A DNA stretch of 64,000 nucleotides from Leptotrichia sp. oral taxon 223 (GTDB lineage Bacteria; Fusobacteriota; Fusobacteriia; Fusobacteriales; Leptotrichiaceae). Positions within the stretch are counted from its first letter, which is position 1, and each line of letters begins with the position of its first letter. A program made the position numbers and the translations under genes. The stretch lies in the NCBI RefSeq assembly GCF_013394795.1, contig NZ_JABXYU010000001.1, forward strand, positions 434,001-498,000, read 5' to 3'. Positions 9,708 through 19,456 of this stretch are shown piece by piece. The notes under the pieces are model-generated. The model worked only from the letters and a program-made list of their open reading frames with translations, did not search any database and had not been told where the DNA came from.

Positions 9708-11357
9708 CTACAGTTGAAAATCACTCTCATAATACAAAACCTTATTCATATTCCCTTGTAAAAATTCAACCTTTTCTCTAATTTCCTCAGATACAAACGG
9801 CATTTTTATATCTGACAAAGTTTCCTTCAAAGTCTGTGTCAATTTCACAGTTTTTACTTTATATTTATCTAACCTCAAATCATTTGCCATTGATTTTATA
9901 CAATCTTCAAGAGTTCCAATTTCATCAACTAAATTGATATTTTTGGCTTCGCTTCCAAGCCACACTCTTCCTTGTGCAATTTTTTCAAGTTCCTCGTCAT
10001 TCATTCCTCTGGCTACCATTACATGTTCCTTAAACTCGCCATAAACTTCATTCATATTATGGATTAATTTCTCTTTTGAATCTTCTCCTAATTCTTCAAA
10101 TGGATTCAGCATATCAAAGCCAGCACCCTTTCCAAATCCTTCCAAATTAACATCTAACTTTTTTATTGTTCCTACAACTTCAGGATACATCATCACAACA
10201 CCGATTGAACCTGTCAAAGTGAAGTTATTTGCAAATAATTTTTTTCCAGTTGTAGCAATGTAATAACCTCCACTTGCACACAAATCTCCCATTGAAACAT
10301 ATATCGGCACAGTCAATTTTTTTAATTTCTTGTATATTTTTTCAGAAACTAAAGCACTTCCACCAGGCGAATTTATTCTTAATACTAACCCTTTCAAATT
10401 CTTTATTTCTTTTAATTCCTCAAGTTTTTCACAAACATTATCATAGGTAATATTTTTGTTGGGATTTTTCATATCAATAACGCCCTCAAGATTTATCACA
10501 GCAATTGTATCTTTCGCCTTTTCCTTCTTATTTTTTGACATTATAATGTAATCTTCAATTGAAACAGTGTCTTCCTTATAATTTATCCCAATCTCATCAT
10601 AATCAGCAACACCGTCAATCAATTTATATTCCAAAGCCTTTTTCTTCCCAGCAAAAATCAAATTTCCACTCAATATCTCATTTTCAATATCAGTCCCTCT
10701 TTTACTTTTTACCAATTCCACAAAATCTTTAAAAACTTTATCTTTTATATTTTTAATTGATTCCTTTTTCTCTTCTGACATTTGGTTATGGCTATATTTT
10801 TCTCCAGCCACCTTATAATCACCAATATGAAGCACATTCATCCTTATCCCAAACTTTTCCAGAAACGACTTCAAATAAAATTCCTTATGTAAATATCCCC
10901 TAAAAATAAGAGTTGACTGCCTTGTGTCAAACATAAAAATCTTATCAGCAAGCATAGCCTGTCTATATCGACTTTCCTCAAAAAGCGTTCCTATCGCTAC
11001 TACTTCCTTATTTTTCCTAATCTTATCAAAAATTTTAGAAATTTCTTCCAGCTGGGAAAGTGTCAAATTCAACTTATCCACATCAATAATCACTTTTTTT
11101 ATATTTTTATCTTCCGCAAGATTATTTAATCCTTGCAATATTTGATAATACGATAATTTCTCTTTCCCCTTTAATGCCGGCATAGCCACATCTTCCTTCA
11201 ATTTTTTTACATCAAACACAACAGTTTTTACCTTTTTTAAAGGCAATTTCTTCTTATTTTTTACTCTAAGAATTTTCTTCATAAAAATTAGATTTAAAAT
11301 CACACACAAAATAAGCATTATTACTATTTCTAACAACATTTTCAAAATAAACATCAT
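9708..11357 (-). CDS. sppA: Signal peptide peptidase SppA, 67-kDa type
   Basis: A membrane-anchored serine protease that degrades cleaved signal peptides. One N-terminal membrane segment (about residues 3-26) precedes two SppA half-domains. GDYKVAGEKY near 180 carries the catalytic Lys, and CASGGYYIA near 362 carries the Ser, following NSPGGSAL. Length (549) fits the long, duplicated E. coli-type form. A small membrane gene lies directly upstream on the same strand. lepB in the same window supplies the upstream step of signal-peptide processing. Confidence 0.93.
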   Translation of the reverse strand: MMFILKMLLEIVIMLILCVILNLIFMKKILRVKNKKKLPLKKVKTVVFDVKKLKEDVAMPALKGKEKLSYYQILQGLNNLAEDKNIKKVIIDVDKLNLTLSQLEEISKIFDKIRKNKEVVAIGTLFEESRYRQAMLADKIFMFDTRQSTLIFRGYLHKEFYLKSFLEKFGIRMNVLHIGDYKVAGEKYSHNQMSEEKKESIKNIKDKVFKDFVELVKSKRGTDIENEILSGNLIFAGKKKALEYKLIDGVADYDEIGINYKEDTVSIEDYIIMSKNKKEKAKDTIAVINLEGVIDMKNPNKNITYDNVCEKLEELKEIKNLKGLVLRINSPGGSALVSEKIYKKLKKLTVPIYVSMGDLCASGGYYIATTGKKLFANNFTLTGSIGVVMMYPEVVGTIKKLDVNLEGFGKGAGFDMLNPFEELGEDSKEKLIHNMNEVYGEFKEHVMVARGMNDEELEKIAQGRVWLGSEAKNINLVDEIGTLEDCIKSMANDLRLDKYKVKTVKLTQTLKETLSDIKMPFVSEEIREKVEFLQGNMNKVLYYESDFQL

Positions 11358-11382
11358 ATCAACTCCCTTTTTTATTCTTAAA

Positions 11383-11762
11383 CTATTTTACTAATAATCC
11401 CAATCCAAATGCAATACAACATCCTATTAACAATAACAATTCTTTCATATTGAAAATTAATATCAAAAAAATATACATCAATATTAAACTGCCCAAAAGA
11501 TAAAAAACACTTTTCATTTTAATTTCAAAATCATACATTACCCCAAGTACAAAAAACACTATTAGTGGCAAAGCCAAAGTTATTACAAAAAATATTGCCA
11601 ATTCAAAAAATGAAGCAAAAATACTAATATCGGACTAGCACTATTAATTTCTATTATTACTTTTCTTGTATACAAAGCTATCGGATACAATATTAATTGT
11701 GAAATAAAAAACGGAAACAACGACATCCAATCTGGAAATTTTATTTTTTTGTTTTTATTCAA
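11383..11762 (-). pseudogene. Small membrane protein gene split by a frameshift
   Basis: Two overlapping minus-strand frames cover this stretch. The first (11583-11762) starts at a TTG preceded by AGGAG and encodes about 59 residues with a hydrophobic segment. The second (11383-11601) encodes about 72 residues with three hydrophobic segments and has only an internal TTG and no ribosome-binding site. Near 11630 the second frame stays open far enough upstream to overlap the first. One lost or gained base there would join them into a single membrane protein of roughly 125 residues. The family is not recognised. Confidence 0.5.
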
Positions 11763-11865
11763 TTTATTACTCCTACCAAAAATTTCAATACTTTATTTTA
11801 AATAATTTTTTAATAAAGTTTTTATTAAAAATTAATTAAGCTGCATACTACAATTAAATTAAAAA

Positions 11866-12060
11866 TGTCGTGATTTTTTGGGAATAAAAACTACTGTTTG
11901 AGCTTTTTCAAAAGATTAAAATTACAACCGTTTAAAGAGTTAGCAAAAACTCTTATTAAAAAGCGAGTTTAGTTTTTATTCCCAAAAAATTCTTAGACAA
12001 GCCGGGTTTGCAAAGGGGATGGCGACTGTTCCCCTTTGCTTTATAAGAAAGAAAAAAACA
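11866..12060 (+). repeat. Two-hairpin intergenic element, full copy
   Basis: The gap 11763-12121 is filled by the clearest copy of the family. It begins AATGTCGTGATTTTTT. Hairpin 1 has a perfect 13-bp stem (11880-11892 with 11971-11983) enclosing ACTGTTTGAGC (11893-11903) and GCGAGTTT (11963-11970). After AGACAAGCCGG, hairpin 2 pairs GCAAAGGGGA (12010-12019) with TCCCCTTTGC (12030-12039) around loop TGGCGACTGT. It ends in an A-rich AAGAAAGAAAAAAAC tail. Confidence 0.8.
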
Positions 12061-12121
12061 AATATTAATAAAAATCATTAATCCAAAATTCTTAAATATA
12101 TATTTCTTATAAAAATAAAAA

Positions 12122-14095
12122 TTACAGTTCAATTAACAACTTCTTCAATTCATTCATTTTATCCCTCAACTTAATAGCTTCCTCAAAATTAAGTTCCTCT
12201 GCCAATTTCTTGATTTGCTTGTCAAGTTTCTTAATTTCCTTTTCCACATCTTTTTCACTCTTATACTGCTTAATTGCTTTGTTTGCTTCATTTTCTTTTT
12301 CAATTTCATAGTCTACAATCGACTCTGCGATTTCTCTTACGATTGATTTTGGATTAATGTTGTGTTCCAAGTTGTATTTTTCCTGAACTTCACGCCGCCT
12401 GTTTACTTCGTCAATGGCTTCCTGCATAGAACCTGTTATTCTGTCAGCATATAGGATAACGTGTCCTTCCACGTTTCTTGCAGCACGTCCCATTGTCTGA
12501 ATTAAAGATCTTCTGGAACGTAAATATCCTTCCTTGTCTGCTTCCAAAATTGCTACTAATGAAACCTCTGGAATATCCAGCCCTTCCCGCAGCAAGTTTA
12601 TTCCAACCAGAACATCAAATTCACCTTTCCTCAAGCCTCTTATTATCTCTGTTCTTTCTAGCGTGTCAATGTCAGAGTGCATATATTTTACTTTTATTCC
12701 ATATTCCAAATAGTAATCTGTCAGTTCTTCTGCCATTTTTTTTGTCAAGGTTGTAACTAAAATCCGTTCTTTTCTTGCCGTTCTTGTTTTTATTTCATCC
12801 ATCAAGTCATCAATTTGATTTTTTGTTTCTCGAATGTCGATACTTGGCTCTACAATTCCTGTTGGACGTACAAGCTGCTCTACAACTTCACCATTTGAAT
12901 GTTCCAGCTCATAATCGCTTGGAGTGGCTGAAATATACACAGCTTGCGGAACTTTTTCAAAAAATTCCTCAAATTTTAATGGACGGTTGTCGTAAGCACT
13001 TGGAAGCCTGAATCCATTGTCAATTAAAGACTGCTTTCTTGCCCTATCTCCCTTATACATCCCATTTATCTGCGGAACTGAAATGTGCGACTCATCCAAA
13101 AATACAACCAAATCCTCTGGAAAATAGTCAATCAGCGTATCAGGCGCTTCTCCTTCACCTTTTCCAGTCAAATATCTGGAATAGTTTTCCACACCTTTAC
13201 AATAACCAATTTCCTCAATCATTTCCAAGTCATATTTTGTCCTTTGCTCAATTCTCTGTGCTTCCAGCAGTTTTCCTTCCTTTTGGAAAAAATGCACTCT
13301 TTCTTCCATTTCCTTTTTTATTGCCTCAAACATCACTTTTGTATCTTCATTTGTCAAATAGTGAGTTGCAGGCATTATTGTGATTCTTTTTATATTTCTA
13401 ATTTTCTGTCCAGTAAGCGTATTAATCTCTGAAATGCTTTCCAAATCATCTCCAAAAAATTCAAAACGGTATCCTGTATCCTGATAAGATGGATGTAAAT
13501 CAAGAATATCACCTTTCACACGGAATTTTCCACGCTCAAAAGCAATATCATTTCTCTCATATCTAAGTGAAATCAGCCTTTTTATAAGCTCATTTCTCTC
13601 AAACCCAGTTTCCACATCAATCGGAATCGATCTCTTTTTATATGCCTCTGGCGATCCCAATCCATAAATTGCCGAAACCGAAGCCACGATAATAACATCT
13701 CTTCTATTCAAAAGTGCTGCTGTTGCTGCATGCCGTAATTTATCAATCTCATCATTAATTGAAGAGTCCTTTTCAATATACGTATCAGTTTGCATAATAT
13801 ACGCTTCAGGCTGGTAATAATCATAATAAGACACAAAATATTCAACAGCATTTTCAGGAAAAAACTGCTTGTACTCATTGTAAAGCTGTGCTGCAAGTGT
13901 TTTATTCGGTGCCATTATCAAAGCTGGACGATTTATTTTTTCAATAACATTCGCAACTGTAAATGTCTTTCCCGAACCCGTAACCCCAAGCAAAATCTGA
14001 TCTGTAATACCATCTTCCAAGTTTTCCACAATTTTTTGGATAGCCTGAGGCTGATCTCCAGTGGGCTTAAATTTTGAATGTATCTTAAAATCCAT
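12122..14095 (-). CDS. uvrB: Excinuclease ABC subunit B
   Basis: The damage-verifying helicase subunit of nucleotide excision repair, which works with UvrA and UvrC. Walker A GVTGSGKT, the beta-hairpin region YYDYYQPEAYI, FLDESHISVPQ, helicase motif VI QTMGRAARN, and the C-terminal UVR motif (LAEELNFEEAIKLRDKM) that contacts UvrC are all present. Length (657) is normal. The ATG at 14095 was chosen: it gives the standard MDFKIHSKFKPTGDQP and is preceded by AGGAGG. A TTG seven codons upstream is less likely. uvrA and uvrC are not in the window. Confidence 0.97.
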   Translation of the reverse strand: MDFKIHSKFKPTGDQPQAIQKIVENLEDGITDQILLGVTGSGKTFTVANVIEKINRPALIMAPNKTLAAQLYNEYKQFFPENAVEYFVSYYDYYQPEAYIMQTDTYIEKDSSINDEIDKLRHAATAALLNRRDVIIVASVSAIYGLGSPEAYKKRSIPIDVETGFERNELIKRLISLRYERNDIAFERGKFRVKGDILDLHPSYQDTGYRFEFFGDDLESISEINTLTGQKIRNIKRITIMPATHYLTNEDTKVMFEAIKKEMEERVHFFQKEGKLLEAQRIEQRTKYDLEMIEEIGYCKGVENYSRYLTGKGEGEAPDTLIDYFPEDLVVFLDESHISVPQINGMYKGDRARKQSLIDNGFRLPSAYDNRPLKFEEFFEKVPQAVYISATPSDYELEHSNGEVVEQLVRPTGIVEPSIDIRETKNQIDDLMDEIKTRTARKERILVTTLTKKMAEELTDYYLEYGIKVKYMHSDIDTLERTEIIRGLRKGEFDVLVGINLLREGLDIPEVSLVAILEADKEGYLRSRRSLIQTMGRAARNVEGHVILYADRITGSMQEAIDEVNRRREVQEKYNLEHNINPKSIVREIAESIVDYEIEKENEANKAIKQYKSEKDVEKEIKKLDKQIKKLAEELNFEEAIKLRDKMNELKKLLIEL

Positions 14096-14204
14096 CTCTA
14101 TTTTTCCTCCTTTCAATACAAACCTTTTGGTTATTTATAAAAGTTTATAAACTCTCAAATAATACAATTTTTGATTTTTTTATTTTTTATTACTTTCTGA
14201 CAAG

Positions 14205-14385
14205 CCCCTGCTATAGTAATACTAACCCCCATTTAAATAACGAATTTATTACAATCTTTTCTAACAAAGGATAAAAAACAATCTTAGTTGAATAATTATG
14301 AATTAGTTATCAAACAACCTTATTATAAAAATTTATTCCTATTTTTAAATAGGGTTTAATATAAAGATTGTTATTATTCAATTTT
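14205..14385. repeat. Dispersed repeat copies (GGGTTTAGTATT family)
   Basis: The 320-base gap between uvrB and era has no gene. Positions 14285-14372 match 25312-25400 at most positions (TTGAATAATTATGAATTA, then AAAATTTATTCCTATTTT, then AGGGTTTA). A second, inverted end (TAATACTAACCCCCATTT) lies at 14214-14235. The same end sequence recurs at 41403 and 51948. Confidence 0.6.
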
Positions 14386-14416
14386 TATAATTATTTAATA
14401 TAACCTAAAAATAAAA

Positions 14417-15298
14417 TTATTTCCCATAACCCATTTCATCAAGAAATTTCTTATTTTTTCTCCATTTCTTCTTAACTTTTACCCACAATTTTAAATTAAC
14501 CTTCAAATCAATCAGATGCTCAATTTCACGTCTAGCCTCTATCCCAATTTTCTTAAGCATAGCCCCATCTTTTCCAATAATAATACCTTTTTGACTATCC
14601 CTTTCAACATAAATATTTATATCATATTTTCTAATTGTAGGCTTTGTTTCTACATTAATAATCTCCACAGCTACACTATGCGGAATTTCATCTTTTGTAT
14701 GATGTAAAATTTTCTCTCTGACTGTTTCCACAACGATTTTATTTACTGGTAAATCTGTATAGTAATCTTCTGGATAAAACCATACATCATTTGACAAATA
14801 TTTCTTGGCAACTTCAAATATTTTATGAATCCCAATCGCATATTCCGCCGTAAGAGTTATTATTTCATCAAACTCTCCCAATTTTTCACGAATTTCCTTT
14901 TTCTTCTCCTCAATTTCCTCATCCGTCATTTTATCAATTTTGTTAATAACAAGTACAATTGGTGTATTTACACTTCGCACATTTTCATTAACAAACATAT
15001 CCCCAGTTGAAATTTCCTGTGTCCCATCCAGCATAAACATTATCAAATCCACATTTTCAAGTGCCTCTAACGCTACATTAGTCATATGTTCCCCAAGTAA
15101 ATGCTTAGGCTTATGAATCCCCGGCGTATCCACAAATATAAACTGATTCTCTCCAATATTTACAATCCCTTTTATCTGATCTCTAGTCGTCCCAGCCTTA
15201 TCCGACACAATCGCAACCTTTTCTTTCACAAGCTTATTCATAAGCGTAGACTTCCCAACATTTGGACGTCCAACAATTGTTATAAATCCTGACTTCAT
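14417..15298 (-). CDS. era: GTPase Era
   Basis: An essential GTPase that binds 16S rRNA and assists 30S assembly. G1 GRPNVGKST, G3 DTPGIHKPKH and G4 NKIDKM are intact. The C-terminal KH RNA-binding domain (IIGKDGAMLKKIG) is present and the length (293) is typical. It is preceded by GGAGAAAG and lies 20 bases after the YjdM-like gene. Confidence 0.97.
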   Translation of the reverse strand: MKSGFITIVGRPNVGKSTLMNKLVKEKVAIVSDKAGTTRDQIKGIVNIGENQFIFVDTPGIHKPKHLLGEHMTNVALEALENVDLIMFMLDGTQEISTGDMFVNENVRSVNTPIVLVINKIDKMTDEEIEEKKKEIREKLGEFDEIITLTAEYAIGIHKIFEVAKKYLSNDVWFYPEDYYTDLPVNKIVVETVREKILHHTKDEIPHSVAVEIINVETKPTIRKYDINIYVERDSQKGIIIGKDGAMLKKIGIEARREIEHLIDLKVNLKLWVKVKKKWRKNKKFLDEMGYGK

Positions 15299-15318
15299 TC
15301 TTTCTCCAATTCTGTTTT

Positions 15319-15654
15319 TTATATTTTTTTCACAAATTCCGATTTCAGTTTCATCGCTCCAAAACCATCTATTTTACAGTCGATATTATGAATCCCATCG
15401 TCAATTAATCTTATATTTTTAACTTTTGTTCCTCTTTTCAAGTCTGATGATGCACCTTTTACTTTCAAATCCTTAATAATTGTAACGCTGTCCCCATCCT
15501 GCAAAATATTTCCGTTTGAATCTTTTACAACGTTTTCATCATCGCTTTCTTCTCCATTTTCAGCCCATTCGTAAAAGCATTCTGGACAAACTAGCATATT
15601 TCCATCCTCATAAACATATTCGGATCCACATTTAGGACAATTTGATAAACTCAT
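15319..15654 (-). CDS. Zinc-ribbon protein of the YjdM (PhnA) family
   Basis: 111 residues. An N-terminal zinc ribbon (CPKCG at about 7-11, CPEC at about 28-31) is followed by an acidic linker and a C-terminal SH3-like domain ([14 protein letters not shown] through [13 protein letters not shown]). This is the usual architecture of the family historically called alkylphosphonate uptake protein PhnA. That name is misleading, and the biochemical role is unresolved. It probably shares a transcript with era. Confidence 0.88.
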   Translation of the reverse strand: MSLSNCPKCGSEYVYEDGNMLVCPECFYEWAENGEESDDENVVKDSNGNILQDGDSVTIIKDLKVKGASSDLKRGTKVKNIRLIDDGIHNIDCKIDGFGAMKLKSEFVKKI

Positions 15655-15775
15655 ACTTTATATTCCTTTCAAATTTTATTATTTTTTATTATACCACGAA
15701 ACAGAAAGTTATAAAATATGTTTATCATTATAATTTTCATTTATAGTAATGATATTTTAAAATCAATTTCCAAAA

Positions 15776-17389
15776 TTATTTTATTGTTTCAGTATTAAAG
15801 GAGCTTGAGTACATATCAATTTTTGCAGTAAACAACGGCATTATAAAAAATGTTATAAAAAATAACATTCCATAATATGCAAAAACCGTCCATAATGGTG
15901 CTTTCCCGTTAATATTAAGCTGCAAAAGCGGAATTTTGCTCCCAGCGTAAATAAATCCTTCAAAAGCCTTAAAAATAATTTCTGTAACAAAAACAATCGA
16001 GCTGTTAAATAAAGATAATTTAAAAATATTTAGAAGCACAATAAAAAATAAACATTGTATAACAACTGTTCCGATTGGTATTCCCACAATATTTAATAAA
16101 AACGAAAATAAAGGCAGTTTTTCAAAATAATAAAAAAATAATGGAATACTTGTAATTTGTATTGTTAAACTTAAAAATATCAAATCTACAGTATTTCTCA
16201 AAACTTCGTTTTTTATTTTATCCAAAATTTTTTCCTGATAAATTTTCTTAAATTCAGGATTTACAAATATTATTGCCACAACTGCCGCATACGAAAGCTG
16301 CATTGAAATATCAAAAAGTGAATACGGATTTAGCACAATTATAACAATAAACGACACCAGAAGGGATTTTTTACTGTCTTCCTGCTCAAAAAGAATCCTT
16401 GCCAAAATCATCATCGCTCCCATAATATAGGCACGTAAAATTCCTGGCGAGAATCCAATTAATGCACAGTAAAAAGTGAGTGCAACAAGTGCCATCAAAT
16501 ACTTAAACCTGTACCCTAGCGACAGCCCATCCAAAATTTTCACAATTCCAATAACAACCAGACTTATATGAGTCCCAGAAATTACAATCAAATGAGCCAG
16601 TCCCGTGTATTTAAACTTATCCTTCATATCCTTAGAAACCTCCGCCTTTTCTCCCAGAACCGCAGCACGTGAAAAAGCATACAAATTTTCTTCAGTTATA
16701 AATAAATTATCAAAAATCTCCAAAATATATTTGCGGACTCCATTTAATCGTGATTCTTTATATCCCAGCAGTTTCCCTTCAATCTTAATATTGCCATTTT
16801 TATTTACAATTTTCCTAATTTTGTACCGCATAAGGTAAAATCCATATTCAAGCCCCTTCTTATTCTCAATACTCGCCTGGTTTTTCAAATATTTGTTATT
16901 AACCTTCAAGACACTTCCACGATTTCCATCAATTTTCACATAAAGTGTATTTTCTCCAGAAAGTTCCCCCTTAAAAGTAACAAAATTCAAATAAAACGCA
17001 AACAAAAAAATCCCTGCCAAAATTAAAATTCCAAATTGCCAAGTTCTTTTCACTTCTTCAATTCCAACTTGCATATTAAAAAATTTTACTAAATTTTGTT
17101 TCTTGCGTGAAAGTTCAGATTTTATATGCTTTTTTCTAGCTTCTTTTTCCCTCAATTTTTGCATTTCCAAAATATATTTGTCAAATTCCTTATTTTCAAA
17201 TTTATTTACATTTTCTTGAGTTTTGCTACTGTTATTATTTTTACTCACTTTTGTATTTCCAGAATTTTTCAAATTCTTATTTTTATTAGATTTTTTCACA
17301 ATTTTACGAAATCTTATATTTTCAAAATCTCTTTTTTTATTATTTTGTCCAGTTGTTGTATTATTCTCAACATTTCCCCCATTTTTCAT
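15776..17389 (-). CDS. comEC: ComEC/Rec2-type DNA-uptake channel protein
   Basis: A multi-spanning inner-membrane protein predicted to carry single-stranded DNA during transformation. The signature HLIVISGTHISL and the following membrane helices with GFSPGILRAYIMGAMM mark the Competence domain. The first ~110 residues are strongly basic and Asn-rich, and the OB-like region follows. At 537 residues it lacks the C-terminal metallo-beta-lactamase-like domain found in long ComEC. A pseudopilin-like gene ends one base upstream, consistent with a DNA-uptake or type IV pilus role. Confidence 0.88.
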   Translation of the reverse strand: MKNGGNVENNTTTGQNNKKRDFENIRFRKIVKKSNKNKNLKNSGNTKVSKNNNSSKTQENVNKFENKEFDKYILEMQKLREKEARKKHIKSELSRKKQNLVKFFNMQVGIEEVKRTWQFGILILAGIFLFAFYLNFVTFKGELSGENTLYVKIDGNRGSVLKVNNKYLKNQASIENKKGLEYGFYLMRYKIRKIVNKNGNIKIEGKLLGYKESRLNGVRKYILEIFDNLFITEENLYAFSRAAVLGEKAEVSKDMKDKFKYTGLAHLIVISGTHISLVVIGIVKILDGLSLGYRFKYLMALVALTFYCALIGFSPGILRAYIMGAMMILARILFEQEDSKKSLLVSFIVIIVLNPYSLFDISMQLSYAAVVAIIFVNPEFKKIYQEKILDKIKNEVLRNTVDLIFLSLTIQITSIPLFFYYFEKLPLFSFLLNIVGIPIGTVVIQCLFFIVLLNIFKLSLFNSSIVFVTEIIFKAFEGFIYAGSKIPLLQLNINGKAPLWTVFAYYGMLFFITFFIMPLFTAKIDMYSSSFNTETIK

Positions 17390-17935
17390 CTAAATTTCCT
17401 CCTCCCACAAGTTAGCCTTTGAATAGTCATCCGAAAGATTAATCGGCTTTTTAGCCCTGTAAATACTTATAATCGGATATTTCGCCGCATTTATTGTGTT
17501 TGTAGAAATTCTGTAATAAATTTTTTCTCCCTTTTTATCCAACAAATAAACGGAAAATCCTTTTTCAAAATTCCCTTCATTTGTAGTACGTCTTCTAAAA
17601 TCAGCATTTTTATTAGAATTATTTGTCATATAAGATAAGTTTTTGGAAATCTTCATTTTATCAACAATATCCTTTTTCCCATTTTTTTCGTCTAGAAAAT
17701 AAGCTGTCTTTTCAGATATTTTAAAATCCAGCACATATTCCTTCCTGTTGTGCTGTGCATACTGCTGAATTTTTCTGATAAACTGGCTAATATTCCTCTT
17801 TTGAATTGCGAACTCCTGATTCTGCCTCTGTTTCTGTAAATTCACAGAAACCACCATAAATAAAATCGCCGTAATCGAAATGTATAATAAAACCTCAATG
17901 AGTGTAAACCCCTTGTTATTCCCCTTTATTCTCAT
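17390..17935 (-). CDS. Type IV pilin-like (pseudopilin) protein
   Basis: A class III signal sequence, KGFTLIEVLLYISITAIL, is present near the N-terminus. The prepilin peptidase site is G|FTLIE, with Glu at +5, followed by a hydrophobic stalk. The rest (about 150 residues) is soluble and Lys/Asn-rich with few Cys, as in minor pseudopilins. An ATG 11 codons upstream is possible, but GGGGG precedes the ATG at 17935, giving a short basic leader. It abuts comEC, suggesting a shared DNA-uptake function. No prepilin peptidase gene is in the window. Confidence 0.85.
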   Translation of the reverse strand: MRIKGNNKGFTLIEVLLYISITAILFMVVSVNLQKQRQNQEFAIQKRNISQFIRKIQQYAQHNRKEYVLDFKISEKTAYFLDEKNGKKDIVDKMKISKNLSYMTNNSNKNADFRRRTTNEGNFEKGFSVYLLDKKGEKIYYRISTNTINAAKYPIISIYRAKKPINLSDDYSKANLWEEEI

Positions 17936-18090
17936 TTTTCCCCCTTTTAAAAAACTATTTTTATACAAAATTTAATTTTTAATTAATATTATTATACATC
18001 ATTTTTTGAAAAAATCAAATTATTTTTTATAAAAAATATATTTACAAAAAAAATTCCTCATTCAATGAATAAGAAACTTTTTCCACAATT

Positions 18091-18699
18091 TTATACCTTA
18101 TAACTATAATCAATATACAGATTATTTCCTTCTACAACACAGTTATTGAATACTAATTTATTATTTTTTTTAATTTCATATTTTTGTTTTATCTCAAAAA
18201 GCATCTGATTTTCAACTTCTACTATTTCTATCGCTTCACAATTTTGATTTAAAATTCTGACAAAAATAGAAAACTGATAATCTTCATAAAAATGTTTTAT
18301 TCCATTTATTTTTATTTCCGAATCTCTTGGAGAAACCTGATTAATTGAATCAAGATAACTTGTTAGCATATTTAAATTTTCCAATTCTGCTTTGTTTATC
18401 CAAAATAATTTTCCGCCATCTTCATCAAACAAAATATCTGGAATAAACTTTATTTTACAAATATAAGGAACAATCAATATTTTTTTATTATTCACACTTA
18501 AAAAACAAGGTTCCAATCCTTTTTCCACATCCACTTTTATTCCTGATTCTTCCAAAAACTCTTGTTTCAATCTGCTTTCCAAATCACTATCACTTTTTTC
18601 CAGCTTTCCTCCCAACAGTTCATATTCGTTCCTTTCATTCTGCCTCAATAAAAAATTTCCATCTATACTCACAATTCCTTTTACTGACACAGCATTCAT
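18091..18699 (-). CDS. Nudix hydrolase
   Basis: About 202 residues. The N-terminal half is a Nudix fold. The box begins GGKLEKSDSDLESRLKQE and ends FLEESGI, so the catalytic REUxEE segment is present as KQEFLEE, with Arg replaced by Lys. The C-terminal ~80 residues (after about 120) match no Nudix part I recognise. It follows the DUF4125-like gene by 66 bases on the same strand and may belong to that operon. The substrate is unknown. Confidence 0.82.
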   Translation of the reverse strand: MNAVSVKGIVSIDGNFLLRQNERNEYELLGGKLEKSDSDLESRLKQEFLEESGIKVDVEKGLEPCFLSVNNKKILIVPYICKIKFIPDILFDEDGGKLFWINKAELENLNMLTSYLDSINQVSPRDSEIKINGIKHFYEDYQFSIFVRILNQNCEAIEIVEVENQMLFEIKQKYEIKKNNKLVFNNCVVEGNNLYIDYSYKV

Positions 18700-18765
18700 A
18701 AATTTCCCCTTTTCCTTAACTAAATAATTATTCCCCGTTTTTTAAACAACTTTATTTTCCAAATT

Positions 18766-19389
18766 TTATAAACTTTTCTCTGCTTCATCAATCGTCTTAT
18801 ATCCTTTTTCCAGTACAATATTTTCCAAATTATTTTCTGCCAAGTTTACATTATTTGTAACACAGCTTTGGATATACTCATAATATAATTTCAATGTTTT
18901 TACTGAATATGATGATAATTCTCCCTTCAAGTAAGTTTCAATTGAAGTATAGTTTGGTGTGTCATATTTTGAGTATAAAGGGCGCCCTTTTGAAGTAACT
19001 TTTGGATATTTTTTTATTATTTCTTCTTCCCAATGCAAATAAATTTCTACTATTTTTTGCACCAATTCTTCTTTCTCCTGCGAGATTTCAGGCAAGTAAC
19101 CCTTAATTATTTCATATTCCTTTGGCGAACTGTATTTCATCATTCTGGCATATTTATCCTGAACAATGTTTTCGCCACGATGTTTTGCCAAAATCAAGTC
19201 TTCCAAATAACTTTCCAGAATTTCATCAGGCAATGTTTCCCATTGGCTTCTTCTCATAATTTCAAATTCCTGCGGATTATCCTGACATTCTGCCCTTCCT
19301 TCCGTATGATGCACATTTTGAAAAAATTCCCATTCCCTTTTTAAAATTTGTCTAATAAAACTTTCTTTTTTACTAATTTCTCTTTCCAT
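18766..19389 (-). CDS. DUF4125-like protein
   Basis: About 207 residues, soluble, rich in aromatic and acidic residues. The early block ILKREWEFFQNVHHTEGRA, then CQDNPQEFEIMRRSQW, is what I recall of DUF4125, a family without known function. The ATG at 19389 was chosen because AGGAG lies eight bases before it; an upstream ATG lacks a site. It lies 67 bases downstream of the DUF4037-like gene. That pairing recurs in other bacteria to my recollection, and here a TPR gene precedes both. Confidence 0.7.
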   Translation of the reverse strand: MEREISKKESFIRQILKREWEFFQNVHHTEGRAECQDNPQEFEIMRRSQWETLPDEILESYLEDLILAKHRGENIVQDKYARMMKYSSPKEYEIIKGYLPEISQEKEELVQKIVEIYLHWEEEIIKKYPKVTSKGRPLYSKYDTPNYTSIETYLKGELSSYSVKTLKLYYEYIQSCVTNNVNLAENNLENIVLEKGYKTIDEAEKSL

Positions 19390-19456
19390 TTTCAATTCTC
19401 CTATTTTAAAATCCAATATTCTTTAATTTTGTCGATTGTTTTTTAAATTTTCTATT

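Noticed and set aside
12478-13432. Several plus-strand open frames opposite uvrB
   Set aside because: Reverse-complement shadows of conserved UvrB sequence with odd Leu/Phe/Ser-rich composition.
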